A program made the translations under genes and the position numbers. Below are positions 26,059-39,337 of a stretch of DNA of 64,000 nucleotides, one piece after another. Numbering within the stretch: the stretch's first letter is position 1; each line of letters starts with the position of its first letter. Under the pieces are notes generated by a model that saw only the letters and a program-made list of their open reading frames with translations, had not been told where the DNA came from and did no database searches. Source of the stretch: Rhinopomastus cyanomelas (Eukaryota; Chordata; Aves; Bucerotiformes; Rhinopomastidae); contig VXBP01007599.1 in the NCBI GenBank assembly GCA_013400115.1, positions 90,630 to 154,629 on the forward strand, read 5' to 3'.

Positions 26059-27430
26059 TTAATAGTGGAGGGAACTGCACAGCTGACAGTAGTCTGACTA
26101 CAGGAGAGGAATCTCAGGATGTTCTTCCTTATTGGCTAGAGTTCCTCGCTCCGCATTTTCTTACCCTTGTAGCTAGGGAGATCTAAGGAGTTGCCACTCT
26201 AGGTGTAAACCTTCAAACCTGTAGGAAATCAAAATAATTACCGAAATCATTGACAAAAGGGTGATATTCACTTCAGCTTATCATTTCTGGCTTTCCTGCT
26301 GGTACCCAAAGCAAGCAAAGAGCAGATCACAGAGCATATCGAGACAAAGTACTTTTGTGCTGAAGAAGTGTCATGCCTGAACATGGACCCAGGAACATTT
26401 TTTGCAATGTTTTTATTATATATTTTTATTTTATTTTATTTTTATTATATATATTTATTATATATATTTGCAATGTTATTATTATTTGCAATCCTTTTAT
26501 TATAGCTTTGGTGTTAATTTTTTTTAAAAAGAGCTTAGTTGGTCTCTGCATTTTTGCACTTGCTTTATGCATGTGTGGTCACTGCACATAGACATCCAGG
26601 GATGGCACACAAAAGTGCTGTTTGGATTTGTGCCTACTTGTTTGTTCTTAAAGATATGGGCATTCTTCATTAAATCTACATCTCAAATCATGTAAAAATG
26701 TGGCTAGAAATGGCATCATTACTACTTCATAGTTACTCCAGTTAGTAGAAGAATATAACAAACACATATATCTGTACTGAGTATATGGATGAGGATAGGT
26801 GATGGAGAGTAATTGAAAGGCTGATCAGTGGAAATGTTTTTATAGGATTAAGCAAAATGGTTCAGTATCAACTAATATATTTTTAATCTCTTTGGAACTT
26901 CTAGAGAAGAAAAAGAGGGGGTATCAACAGCTTGAATGATGCTTTTCAAGTGGATTTTCACTCAAGCTGGTAACTCAAATAGCTTTTTTGAGCCATTAGG
27001 TTTTTAGTACCCTCTAAAATTATTTAATGAAGTCTTTCAAACTAAACATTCTCAGTATTTTGGTCCATCTCTTTGTGTAGCTGTTTTCTCATTCTTAATA
27101 ATTACCAGGATGTATTCAGTCTGAATGCAAATGGAACTTGAAGAATGTTTTCATTATCTCCAGATAAATTTTGCCGCCGGTGTTTGCTTCTCACTGTATT
27201 AAAAACTTACACCAAGGTGGAAGGCCTTGCACAAGACCCTATGTATCACTGATGTCTCCAGTTTAGTGGGCAACACTGAAGCACAGAGTGGCTGCTGCTG
27301 CAAATTCGCAGAGGTGAGAGTCCTTTGTGGATGAGCTGGGAGAGGGGCCATGGGATTAATTCTTATTCACTTCTGATATATTTTACAGGCTGGAAAAAGT
27401 AGCCATTACAGGTCTGCACTCAAACATTCA
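26059..27430. other. Unique non-coding sequence with AT-rich block
   Basis: Holds the AT-rich block at 26398-26532; otherwise nothing recognised. Confidence 0.55.
26398..26532. repeat. AT-rich low-complexity block with reiterated ttgcaat
   Basis: A run of TTTTATTATA-type sequence in which ttgcaat recurs three times (near 26402, 26468 and 26487). This suggests replication slippage or a decayed minisatellite. The open frame across it translates the repeat. Confidence 0.7.
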
Positions 27431-27844
27431 AGGGCAATGAAGCTGGTGAAGCATCCAGAGAACAAGTATTATGAGAAGCAGCTGAAGGGACTGTGGCTTT
27501 TTAGCGCGGACAAGAGGAGGCTCAAGGGAGACCTTAGTTTGCTAGATAGTCACTTGACAAGAGGTTGCAGTGAGGTGGGGTCAGTCTGTTGTCTCAAGTA
27601 GCAAACAACACAACAACAGGGGATGTTTTCAAGATGCACCAGGGAGGGTTTAGGATGGATTTTACAGAAAGGCTTGTAAAGCATTGGAACAGGCTTCCCA
27701 GGGAAGTGGTTGAATTGCCACCCCTGGAGGTATTTAGATGTGGTGCTTAGGGTTTAGTGGTCGTCTGGCAGTGTTAGATTGATGGTTGGACTTGATGATC
27801 TCAAAAGTCTCTTTCGACTAAAACAATACTGTGATGCTATGATT
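27431..27844 (+). mobile_element. Older CR1 LINE fragment
   Basis: A diverged CR1 with the same order of blocks: gggcaatgaagctggtgaag, gagaagcagctgaagggact, ggatggattttacagaaagg, aagcattggaacaggcttcc, aagtggttgaattgccaccc, ggaggtatttagatgtggtg, gatggttggacttgatgatc and a single decayed tail. The cacccctggaggtatttagatgtgg tail type differs from the young copies, which places it in an older subfamily similar to the one at 59592. A segment around 27545-27625 is poorly alignable. Confidence 0.85.
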
Positions 27845-28700
27845 TGGGTTCATGAGGGAGTAGACAGAATCTGTTCCCTCTAGTCTCGTGTGCTGTCCTT
27901 ATACGTGTGCAGAGAAACTAACTTCAGCCAAGCTTAGGTCCTGATGCAAAGAAAATGCACGGCTCAGTCAAGGAAGCTCAGCATGTGCCTAAACTGTGAT
28001 GAACATAATGTGAGCTTAAGTTCTCTGCTGAAGAGGAGCACTGCTAGGAACTAGCAAGACAGAAATTAATGCTGACAGCAGAGGTGTAAAATGTGGGCCC
28101 CAGGAGAGAGGCAGACATACCTTTGGAACTGATATTTGCTTTACTAGAATATAGAGATCACTAAACTTTTGAAATTTAAAGTATCTAAACCCATTTCACT
28201 TAAACAGAGATCTTGTACTCAATAAAAAGCTTCAGTGTCATGCTGTCAGGCATTATCCCTCTTTTGGAAGTCTGCATTCAGAGACAGCCCATGTTTGTTA
28301 CTGAATTGATACTGTAGGAAAAAGATTTGCACAGGAGAATGTGGCCTCATTGCTGCTGATGAAGTTTACTCCGGTCTTTGTTGAACAGTGTTGTGTATAA
28401 CGAGCCTCTCCACTCTCGAAGCACTCTCAGAACAAGAAAGGCCATTTCCTTGATGGATAAAATGTTCACCACTATGTGGTGGTCACTCGTGGTCAGTATG
28501 ACTAAGCAAAACAGTAATAATGACAATAGTAATCATGACATCACAAGGAAGTTACGCAGCCAAAGATCAGTCAAAGATGTCCCAAAGAAAACCTGAGTGG
28601 AACCTTCACGCGGTACACACAAACTGTCCTAAGGTCCTAGACACCTTTGCCTTAGACACATTCCCCAGTTAAGACTGTTTCTTCTGGAGCTTATCTGAGC

Positions 28701-28735
28701 TCAGCAGATCTTGAATTTTCAGAAGCCTTTCCTGA
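28701..28735 (+). repeat. Dispersed 35-bp repeat, copy A
   Basis: Matches the sequence at 30130-30164 at 32 of 35 positions; the shared core is aattttcagaagccttt. Similarity fades on both sides. It may be a remnant of an unrecognised mobile element or an old local duplication. Confidence 0.5.
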
Positions 28736-29870
28736 TGTAACTTACTACCTCAGGAGATGCTGATCTGCACTATGCAATTCATACAGTAGCTCAATTACTT
28801 TTTTTTTTCCCAACAATTTTCAGTTATTTCCCAAAAAGAATGTTTTATCTACTTTGTGTTTTCCATACACATTGTCTATATTTTGGAGGTAGGATTAATT
28901 CCGACTTGGTTTACTAAATAGCCAGAAGTCTTAGGAAGTATTGCTGCATGAGTAGATTTTAAGAACATTTTGGAGACAGAATAACTGCCCTGCAGTTACT
29001 GTGAACATCTTACACCTGCAGCATGTAGGCATCAGCTTGCTCTACCATGGTAAGAGCAAACCAGCTGCTGGGGAAGGGCTGTGTGCAAGGCATTTCTTAT
29101 GGTGACTGCAGATCTGACTGACCACAGTGCCTGCGAGTGTGCAGAGACCCCAAGGAGCCACAGGGCTACCTGCTGCCCTCTGAGGAATGTGCTGCTGAAA
29201 ATAACGAGGAGTTGTTCATTTCCAAAAGTATTCCACCACAATCGTTGGGTGTCTCATGGAATGATCGTTGAAGGCTTTGTGTTGCAAAATGGCACGTTTG
29301 AGCTCTCACCTGCTATCGGCACTGGAAGAACGACTTTTCCAGCATTTCAAGTGCCTGCTTTGGGATTTCAGGTTTTTTTTCTATTTTGGATTTTTGTCTT
29401 ACATTCCAGCACACATTTAGCCCTTGGCAGATTGAAAGGTGTCTCTGTCAGGAAACATCATCGAAGGGTACACAAGATACTTCACAGCACAAAAAAAGGT
29501 GTGGCGGAGGAGGAGAGAAAACATCAGAAGGACTGCAAAAATACCTTTTTGTTTTGTGTTCCAGAGCTTTGAAACTTCTCAGCAGCTTTGAGCCATTAAA
29601 GTGTGTGACTTGCTGACAAGGTTTTACATGGAATGTCAGCTTTGTGCAATTTGAAACATCTGAGATCTTAACTCCCAAATGAGAGGATTGTCATTCCAAA
29701 AGGAATATAAGATTGTACTGTACTCGCAGCACCTCTTTATTAATGACCAGTGCTGGCCAACTGAGGGACTAGCTAACCTTTGATTCTCACACAAAAACAG
29801 TTTTTGTGTAGCTCTTCCCAGTCTGTTGCATCCTGGAAAAAACTCAGAAGGAAAACCTTTCGTAGAACTG

Positions 29871-29896
29871 TAGAATCAAAGAATCATAGGATGGAA
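29871..29896 (-). mobile_element. Possible CR1 tail remnant
   Basis: The sequence tagaatcaaagaatcatagg followed by atggaa resembles two CR1 tail units and the start of the adjacent block on the minus strand. The remainder of CR1 is absent, so this could also be chance. Confidence 0.35.
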
Positions 29897-30129
29897 TTTC
29901 CTTGTTAGAAGCACATTTGCAGCTGCTATCTTTATTTTACCTGAGTGGAAAACGCTTCCTTGTCTCTGGCATCAAACTCATTCTGACCCAGCTGCTGGTG
30001 TAAAGAGGGCTTGGTAAACACAAAGGCTGTTTTCAAACAGATGTCCTTTACTGTAAAGCAAACACAACAAACCGGGCAGAAGTAGCGCTGTGTTTACTCG
30101 GGATGGTTTTTAAAGTTTGCCATGAGGTG

Positions 30130-30164
30130 TCAGCAGCTCTTTAATTTTCAGAAGCCTTTTCTGA
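30130..30164 (+). repeat. Dispersed 35-bp repeat, copy B
   Basis: The second copy of the sequence at 28701, in the same orientation and 1.4 kb away. The copies differ at three positions. Confidence 0.5.
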
Positions 30165-33100
30165 CATTAGGATCTCACAGCAATTTACCCAGCAACTTGC
30201 TTGGACACTTCCAACGGTGTTTCCTAAAATAAAGATTTCTGTTTAGGTGTCCTACATATTTCCACATGCCTAACAAAGATTAATTTGTCGTTTTGTTATA
30301 AATGCAGCTGTGCCTGCAAGCAAATAATTAAATAAATGTAAAATAAATGCACAAAGTTCTTCTTGTAATTAGGTTAGTTAATAAACCTCCTATCCAGCAT
30401 GATCACTACCCTCATTAAATTAAAAAAATGTATCATTTCTGTGAAAATTTAAATGTCACGGTATTAAGAAAATCGATAATATACATCAAGAGTGTCTTGG
30501 AAAAACACACATTTAACAAACTTTAGGAGCTACTATGAGTTTTAGAGTTGGCTTGTTAGAGTTCAGTGCAAATACTGTGTTTTCAGTTTTCCCCAGGTGG
30601 CAATGTGTGTTAAGAAATGGATGCCTCTGTCTGGAAGTGCTGTTCTTGGCATTTTTATGTGCCTGAGTTAATTTTTCTGAAAAAAAGTAATATTAGTCTT
30701 GTGTTTAAGAATATCTTCAGAGGAAAAGTAGAGCTACAGGAGAACCATGACAACTGTGTTTCTTAATATAGTTATCTCGGGGTCATGCTAAAACTTTTAC
30801 TGGGTTGAAGAGACTAAATCAAAGCCTATATTCAGGTCAGCTAAATACTCCTACCTGTCACTGCATTACCACTGTCTTAGACACACTGAAATGAAAGTTC
30901 ACTCAGACAGTCTTGAAACACCACACTAAAACAACATTTGTTTCAGGATAGAATATATTAATGCTGCAACTGCTGTGAAATTGTCCAAATTGTCCCTAAA
31001 TTCTGTCATTCTGTTTTCAGATGTTAGGACCTGCCCTCTTGCTAAACCTGAGAGTGCCTGTTACGTTTAGTGATAAACCTTACAGCAGTGCTAAAGACAC
31101 TGATCTGGCTGAAAATCCAAAATGCTACATAAACCTGAAATCTGAACATTCATAGCCATGGCCAGTTGTAGGAGCACTGACACTTAACAGCATGCGGGGT
31201 CTTTGCAGAGATTTCACCATAAATAATAGTGGGGTTTAGACTGATCACCACATGTTCATTCGGAATGACATCTGATGGGATCGAGACATGGAATGTGGGC
31301 AGAAAACATGGAAGTAGTTGTAATCATTTTTCTGCCTCTTGAACTAGTGAGACAAAGGAAGGTGTGAGAAGAATGTGGCTTGAGCTGCCTTGTCTGTATT
31401 ACCATCTAGCATGTGTGGAAAATGATTCAAAAGCAATAGGTCACACTTCACTTTGAAGTTCAGATACTGCTGCATCTTTTGAAGACGTGATGCTGCAAAA
31501 TGCTGAGCACCGTGGCTGAAGTCCAGCAAAACACATAAACACATGCTGAACTCTAATGATGGGACTAGCTCCCTTGTGTTAAAGCTGACATGTGCTGAAG
31601 TGCTGGTCTGGATCAGCCCCAGAAGGTTCAGCATCCTTCAGGATTGATTCCTCAGCCAATAAACTGAAGGCTGCAGCTTAACAGTAAGCCTTGGATTCTG
31701 TTTACATTTCCTGCTTGCATTTTAAAAAAATAAACTAGTGGCTGTTAAACACAGAAAGTGCTAGCTCCTTTGAGAAAATTGACATAGATGGAGGCACAAA
31801 AGTACATTTTAATAGATGCAGGCAACAAACAGGATACTCACTTCATTTGGCTGCATGCAAATCCCCTCTTTCCCAAATAATCCCTTAATGATCTGCTAGC
31901 AAATAGCATATTCAGGGTTTGTTTATGTGGCAAACAGAAGTCTTGTTTTAGGAGCTGGCTTTTGCAAGGATCTGGGGTGGCAGTTCTCTGTTCTGGGCCA
32001 GAAGGTCTAGGGCTGAACTTACACAGCAGGACTTAAGCTCATTCCCACTGCTAAATAGGGGATTTAGGCATTTTAGAATGGCTAAGTGTTCATCGCAGCT
32101 TTCTTCTGATTGCTTCTGGCAGATGCAGAAGGTAAGTGCTAGAACTTACTCCTACAGAAAGCTGGGCTTTCCAATGGGCTGAAATTCAGGCCTGCCTAAA
32201 AGAGAATTTATACTCCTAAACACAGCTGGTGGACCTGTGGTGTCTAGTTGTGAACCAGGCTTTCAAGCCTGAAGAAAATTGCGCTGAACATAGAAGACAA
32301 TTCTGCAAGCAACTGTTCAGTATGAAATGCAATTCCAAGCCTCCACTGCTTCCTCTCCAGGCTACCACACTCCTTGGACCATCAACCAAATATTCTGCAA
32401 AAGAGCTGCTGCAGCCAGCATTAGGACGAGGTGAAAATGAGTGTGCCTCACTGTCCAGCTAAATCAGAACAAAAGTAATTTCATGTTTCTCTCACGCTCC
32501 TTTCCCCATGGAACCTACGTGAACTTGGCTTAAGTTTGCTTTGGCTACTAAAGTCACAGGAGAACCCTTTTGGAAAGTTCTTTAAAAGTAACTGAAAAAA
32601 ACCTCAAGATTAAACTTAAAATGTAAATGTTACTGAATCAATTCGTAAAGCTTAAGGAACTTTAAATTCTCTCACTGCTTTAACTGTGTATCTTGTTCTA
32701 GCACTAAGTGCCTTGAATTACTCTGAGAAAAGCAATCCTAACTGACAGTAGGAGTTATCCAATTCCCTGCGAAAATCTGTTGCTTCAAGATGTCTTGCTG
32801 TCAAATGACATTGTCTTTTTCTTTCTAACAATTTTTGGGAGTGCTAGCCAGGCACAGTAAATCCATGTTGATTGTTGTTTGTTTGAACTTAGTTATTGGC
32901 AAATGACAGTAAAAACAGGAAATACTGTGTCACGTCTGAGACGCTGAATTGACTCTCGTAAGTTCAGAACTAGGAAAGTCAACTTTTTGTGCCCCGTTCT
33001 TCATCAGTGCAGATAGGAATTTCCTTTTGTAGCTAATTTCTTTCTGAATAGGTCTCTGGTACCCAACCCTGTTGGTACAAAGTTGTGATTTATGATGTCC

Positions 33101-34298
33101 ATTCCAGGTGCAGACTTTAGATGGTAAGTTCTTGAGGGCTCCCTTAATAAGGAGTGCTAGCACCTCACTACATTTAGGCTTCTTACTTCTAGGCACCATT
33201 AGAATAAAATTACTGAATAACAGTGTCTTACTGCATCCACTCTGCAGTGTCAGCAAATCACATTACCTTGATGTTAATTCAGAGGGAGAACCCTAAGGAA
33301 CACCTGCTAATTTTCTGTGTCCTGCCATCGTTTCTGCTCCTTTGTCCTGTTACTCCACGGCAGCGTCTCAGAAGCACACGTTGTATGACTACCCTTGGAA
33401 CACCTCCGCTGTTACCAGGCTTCACAAGCAGAAGCACCACCAAGTTCTGTGCCCTGGGCCTCTGTTTTTGGGGGAAGGGAAGCAGGCTGAATCAAGAATG
33501 GAATTTGTAAACTGATTCTGATTAACTCGATCTGGTTGTGTGAGGGAAGTTATTTTAGAACATTTCCTTTATTTTTCTTTAAAGAGTAGCCTAGGAGGTT
33601 CTTTTACAGGGATCTTTTTCATATTCTGTTTTTGTTTAGCTATCATCTGCTGTCAAAGGTGTTCACACAGACCTGAACTATGAGTTGTGGCACTGTGGTA
33701 AACTGCCTCCTTCAGAAGATTTTTAGAAGCCTGTCTTTGAAGGTTTGGCCTTTAGCCTAGGAGGGTCAAAACACGTTTGGGAGCTTATATTATTTGTCAC
33801 CAGGGAGAGCCTAGGGTAAACCTAGAAGCACATTTCACTTCAGAATCCACATGATGAAAATTAAAATAGCATGTCTGGTATGTATACAGAAAAAAAAACC
33901 TCATTGGGTTTTCTTCTGGATCTTCAAATAGATCCAGCAGGCAATTAATGCAAAATCATATGTATAATGTGTGCAATATGTGTGTAGAAGTATGTCTGTG
34001 TACATCAAATACATATAAAACTTTCATGTCAATAGATAACAGCATCAATATATTAGCCCAAAAGAACCCTGCAGGTCAAGTCCTGATTCCATTAGTTTAA
34101 AACTTTGCAGTGGAACTCGCATAGTCAGCGAGTCTCTAAGTCGCCCAAATAAGCTGTGCGTAGGATATTGTTACCGAACAGGTAGTGCAACTCAACACAA
34201 GGTGCTTCAGACACATCTTTCACATACAAATTAAACTCTTAACTTTGAAATTGTGTTCTGGAAAACATTGCCAGAAAAGGATGGGTTCTTCAGCACCG

Positions 34299-34655
34299 TG
34301 TCGCTCACGAGCCTAACGGACAGAATTACTGCGCAACAGAAATTTTTAGCATCGCTGTCAATCGCCCGTCTTCCAAACTGCTAGGGCTGGGAGGAGAACA
34401 GAACCGTCCTGAAAAACAAACAGCCTCGCGTTTCAAAGCAGTCAAAAACCGTACTGGAGATTTAGGACTAGATTTTAACAGTATGACAGGTGACAAGGCG
34501 GCGCGGAGCTGGCCCAATGGTTTCACATTCGTGCTCTCTTCTGTCCGGGGGGGCGACTAAAAGAGATTGTAAGGCCAGAGATGTTTTGGTGCTCTACGTG
34601 CGTTGTAGAGATGCTGCGAATGGAAACGGTTCTGCGCTCTGGATCTGGCGCTCGG
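34299..34655. promoter_or_regulatory. CpG-rich patch, possible promoter or enhancer
   Basis: I count about 25 CpG dinucleotides in about 357 bp at near 50% GC, roughly what base composition predicts. The surrounding DNA is strongly CpG-depleted. CpGs survive over time mainly where DNA is unmethylated in the germ line. A CCAAT motif lies at 34514-34518. No coding frame here is recognisable. Alternatives are a recent insertion of foreign or repeat sequence whose CpGs have not yet decayed. Confidence 0.4.
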
Positions 34656-34831
34656 TATCCTCACATATGAAAATGCAGAAGAAACTGAGTAGGCAGGAGT
34701 AAAATCCTTCCTGAACTGAGCCAGAGTATTTGTGCTAAACTTTGCTCTTGCTGAGCTCATTAGTAAAGGCTAATGAGTTACTAACTCAGAGAGCAGACTT
34801 GTTACCTTACTCAGTCAATAATGAGTTGTGT

Positions 34832-34990
34832 ATCATAGAATCACTACGGATTGGAAGGGACCTCGAAAGGTCATCTAGTCCAATCCCCCTGCAACAGCAG
34901 GATCCCCTAAACCAAGTCACACAGGAACTTATCCAGTCGGGTCTTGAATATCTCCAGTGAGGGAGACTCTACAACCATCCTGGGCAGCCT
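34832..34990 (-). mobile_element. CR1 LINE 3' fragment
   Basis: A minus-strand CR1 of about 159 bp: one tail unit (tatcatagaatcac), ggattggaagggacctcg, aatccccctgcaacagcagg, aagtcacacaggaacttatc and the end of ORF2 (tctccagtgagggagactct). The 5' truncation is followed by a T-rich run (34991-34997). Confidence 0.95.
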
Positions 34991-37900
34991 CTTTTTTCTG
35001 TTCCTCTTTTTCCTTTGTCTCTCCAGTATGGAACATCCACCTTTAAGGATTAAAGTGACAGGCTGCATTTTCATCACATAGGGTTCATGCCACCCTAGGA
35101 CTCCAAGTGCTGGATCACATCAAAGCTGCACGATGTGAAACCTTCTCCAGTATGAACTCTCTCTCTAAAGGTGAAGTTTTGGGGTTGGTTGGTTTGTTTG
35201 TTTTCCAGAACAATCTTGTTACTAGCAGCCTATATGTGCACTAGACCTTGTTACTTGGGCTGCAATAAGATCGTGTATCCAGGTCTGACCTGGACCTATG
35301 CATCTGAATGACCATGAGCTCAGATCAGGTACTACGCTAGAAGAACTTTCTTCATGCAGCATCTCTGGGATCCAGGTTACTTCTGGAACTTTTAGATATT
35401 ATTATAATAACTGCACCTGTAGAAAAATTCACAGAACTTTTGTCTCACTGAGCTTGAGTTAATTCTTTGAGCCGGTCTTCATTTATGCTGGTGGAAGACA
35501 GTTATCTTCTAGCTCTTTTCAGTTCACTTTCATGTTCTACAGGTGAGAAATACATACCTCTACAGTCGTACTTTCAGTTGTTGGTTTTTCAAAGTGTATT
35601 TTTCATTTATGCTTCAAAAGTATTTTGCAGTTTTACATCTGTGGGATGTTTTAAAGGAAAACGTAGGATCATTGAGCAGTTCCAAAGTTCACAAACATGA
35701 CTGGCATCTTTGACAAAGACTGTGCAGTTCTGACAACATTCATGTAAAATGGAGACGTGAAATGTGACATTTACTAAAAGATTAACAAAGTGATCACTGG
35801 AAATTGTTTCTCTTAAACAAAGTAAGAGACCCCCCCCCCCCCCCCTTCAATCCCTCTCTTTCCTTCAGGAGAAGAGGAATCACAGTTACACCTCTGGGAA
35901 AGAGGTCTAGTGTTCACACTTCATCAAAGGAGGATCAAAAGCTTTAAATGGTTCTTTTTTAAGCTAATACTTTCCAGACTATCATTAGTCACTTCTTAGT
36001 TTTAAGTGAGAAAAGTTCTGAAAATAAATAATAGGTCTGAAAAGAAAAGCCACATCCAACAGATTGCAAAAGTTTGCCCAGTAATCTTAGTAGAAAACTT
36101 TTATTGGGACTTAAAAACTTCTATAGGATGGCAGTTCTGGCAAGTTGTCATGTTGTTGTGCTCAGTGCATGCGTTTTGTGTTTCTTTTGTGCTAGTGCTC
36201 CTGTTGCTCGTGTAGGATGCAACCTTCAGTCCCATGTAGCTGAGTTAAACAGCATTTCTCAGCCTGGACTTAACAAATTATTGCACCAAGTTGTAAACGC
36301 AAGCGATTGTATGATAAACATTTATGGAGAAGTAGGAGCTCTTTGTGTTCCTTGCATCCCTCTGTGTTGCCAAGGTGACCACACAGAGAGAAACCAGCTT
36401 AAAATGTAAATAGTCATGTCCCTCAACGTTTCAAATTCCGAATGTCAGCCGAGTGACGTTGGAACTGCCAGAGCTATAGAAGCAGTTACATCGCAAAGAC
36501 CCTGCAGGTTTTAGTTACATGTCTTTTAGGGTTATAGCCTTACAAGAAGGCAATCCACTGAATTACCTTTATCCGCCCATAAATTGCAAAGCAGCAGTAT
36601 TCTGCTGCAAGAAATAAATTGTTCAGAGAAAGCAAATTCAAGGTAAGACTCAGAATTACTCTGATGTCACACGATGATGACTGACTGTGATGATCTGTCT
36701 TAAGCTGATAACCTTCAGTGTACGATTTTTATACAAGTTCACCTGCCTGCAAGCAGCTAAACTATCACCAAGCATTGGCCTGATGTGTTCTTTCAGAGCC
36801 TTTTCCATTTTCCAGATTTAGGCTCTATAAAAACAAAACGGTCCCCCTAAAAATTCCTAACAGTGTAAGTACCTTCCTAAAACTATAAAAGAATTAAGGA
36901 CGCACACTGAGGAGTCAAAGCTTTCCCTGCTTTTCCAATGCAGCCATGTGAGGCTTCTAAAACCACACAGCAAGCAGAGGTGTCTACTTTGTTGTGCTCT
37001 GTTCCAAGCACGAATCTGTAAGTCAGATCAGCTGGTGGCTTAGGCACAACAATGTGTATCACCCAGCTTAATGTTTTGGTTCTTTCCAAACTTGTAAGTA
37101 CTGCTGCTGATGCTTACACTAACCTTCTCAGGTGCACGTGGCATGGCAGGGAACAGGATTCCTATGTTCTCCATGGCACTGCCCTCCTCAGACAAAAATT
37201 ATCCTCCTCCTACCTTTGAGCACAAAGTCTCATCCAGAAGAGACACAACTTGCCGGCTTCCAACCTCCTGTGCAGCACTTCACTGGATTCCACATGTTTG
37301 GCAGATGTCACCACCAATGTTGTGTCATGTAAAGGAGCCTGCAGGGTTAATTGACTTGTAGGGAGCTAAAGGAAGGACAGAGGAGTGGAGTGTTTAGTGT
37401 GCTGCATCACGGTGACAGTGAGTGTTGCACATTTATCCTGCCATTCAGAAGAGCATGGATGGTACCTTATGACCACCAGGAAGTGGCTGTTGCATGCACT
37501 GAATGGGGGGGTTGCCTTTGTCCCTTAAGCACACCTGTGTTCCATCAGTAGATTGGAGATGTCATCTCAAAATGAAATACACCTTGTTTCCACACAGATC
37601 AGATTTTCTTTATACCACTAAGACAACAGGTCAGGTCCAGAGTGAGATAAAGCAGGGCTGAAGGCAGACTAGGGAAGATACAGCATAAAATCATTCAAGA
37701 AGAAGAAATTAGGTGGGAACACAGCTACAGGTGTTAAATATAATTAGAAGAATTGGTAAGTGGGTTCAGAAGCACCCTAGTGGACAAAGAAACATCCATT
37801 AGCCAGAGTATAGCTGTCAGTTGGTGACACCTTAAATGCCGTTTAGTTGTTCTTAGTCAGAAAAATGTTTCATGTCTGTTGCAGTCCAGCAATTAAAAAA

Positions 37901-39337
37901 ATTTACAGAAATAAAAAATCTACAGAGACAAAATTATGCAGAGATGCAGAACTTTTTTTTCCTCAAAATGAAGATTGCTTGTAAAAATTCTGACAATTTT
38001 TGCATAAACAGGATCTAGCCTGTGCACTGGGATAATGTTGGTGAGCCCCCAGTACTTTTTAGAAGCCACCAAACTTTGTGGCAGCAGCAAAAGTAGCTTG
38101 CTAAGCCATGAGATAATCGTCCTTCATATTGGAGGTGACTCTCAGCTGCCCCAGTCAGTGCTGCAGAAACAGTTTGTAATGCGACGGAGGGCTGCTCTGA
38201 GGAAGGATGGAGGGGAGGGCAAGCAGGGTGGGGAGGAATAGGCAGCTACCACACCACAGATATTTTATAGCAGGAATTCACACGGAGAGGCTGCAGAACC
38301 AGTGTTCAGTGAATGGCAGGGACTGAAATGCTGTTCTTACTGCACACGCAAGGAGCGGTTCAGACAGGGCACAAGCAGGTGCAGCTTCATTGAAGTCAAT
38401 AGTGCAGCACCCACTGGGCCTGGATTTAGCTCACAGCAGGACTTGCTGTGAAGTGCATTACACTAATGATGGCTGTGGCAACACACTGCTTCTGCGTGAC
38501 CTAGATGCGTTTGCCCCACATAGGTGTTTTCACACCCAGACTATGTTGTTTCTAATTTTCTTACAAGGAAGAAGATGAAATTGAGAGATGCATTTTTAGG
38601 CTCCAGATTATACCTTTCTGTGGTATTTAACCCATTTCTTGGGGGATTATACAGGGTTCTCTGCTGTCATTGGTAGCAAGGATTTTGCAAATAGCCTTTC
38701 TAAAGCCAGGCCCATATTTTTGGGGTATTTTTTGCCCAGTGGCCCTCAATTACCAAGAACCAAATTTTTCATTTCTTCCTCAGCAGAAGAAATCCAGGGA
38801 GCATCTCGCTTCAGGCTTGGGAAAGATTTCCTGAGACATTTAGAGAGAATGACATTCTGTTTGTCAAGGTAGAACATGCACTTAGAGAACTGTCACCGTG
38901 AAAGGAAAGTGTAGATTTTTCTATCTGGTATGTGCTGTCTTGCCTGGATGTAAAGGTTTACACGTTATTCAGCTCCGTAAAGCATTAACAAGCACTGCTT
39001 CTTTTTGGAGGGGAACTCGGATAATCCAAAGGTTGTGCCTTGCTGTGCCAGCTCTGGAAGACTTCAGCTTGATTTTGTGGGGGGTTCTTTTGTGTAAAGT
39101 TATGTGATACATCCCGGCTCCTTTCCCGCAAACCTGGTTTTCTCTGTCTTCCAACAACACAGTGTTCTCTTAGGTTTCATTTCATTGTTTTATAGAGATA
39201 AAAAACCAAATAGATAGGTTTTTAACAGTCACTTACTTCCTACAAGTGTGTTTTATTTACTGAGTATATCATGCTTGTGGAACTGTCCATCCTTCCTTAG
39301 GTTCCAAACTACCACAGTATTGAATAACTTCATGAAA
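34991..39337. other. Unique non-coding sequence
   Basis: No recognised gene. The C homopolymer at 35830-35845 is the only simple repeat of note. Open frames of up to 111 codons (36074-36409) begin at non-ATG codons and have no recognised domain. Confidence 0.5.
35830..35845. repeat. C homopolymer (16 C)
   Basis: An uninterrupted run of 16 C residues, similar to the one bordering the assembly gap at 6810. Its exact length is likely to be unreliable. Confidence 0.95.

Larger units (their letters stand above)
27845..34298. other. Mostly unique non-coding sequence
   Basis: About 6.5 kb. It contains two copies of a 35-bp near-identical sequence (28701 and 30130) and a possible CR1 tail remnant (29871). 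A 163-codon plus-strand open frame at 29081-29572 begins at GTG, has no recognised domain, and is not called. Confidence 0.45.

Noticed and set aside
29081..29572. 163-codon plus-strand open frame
   Set aside because: It opens at GTG with no splice acceptor, and the low-complexity and basic segments match no family I know. Likely chance.
36074..36409. 111-codon cysteine-rich plus-strand open frame
   Set aside because: It begins at TTG, has no recognised domain and no splice context.
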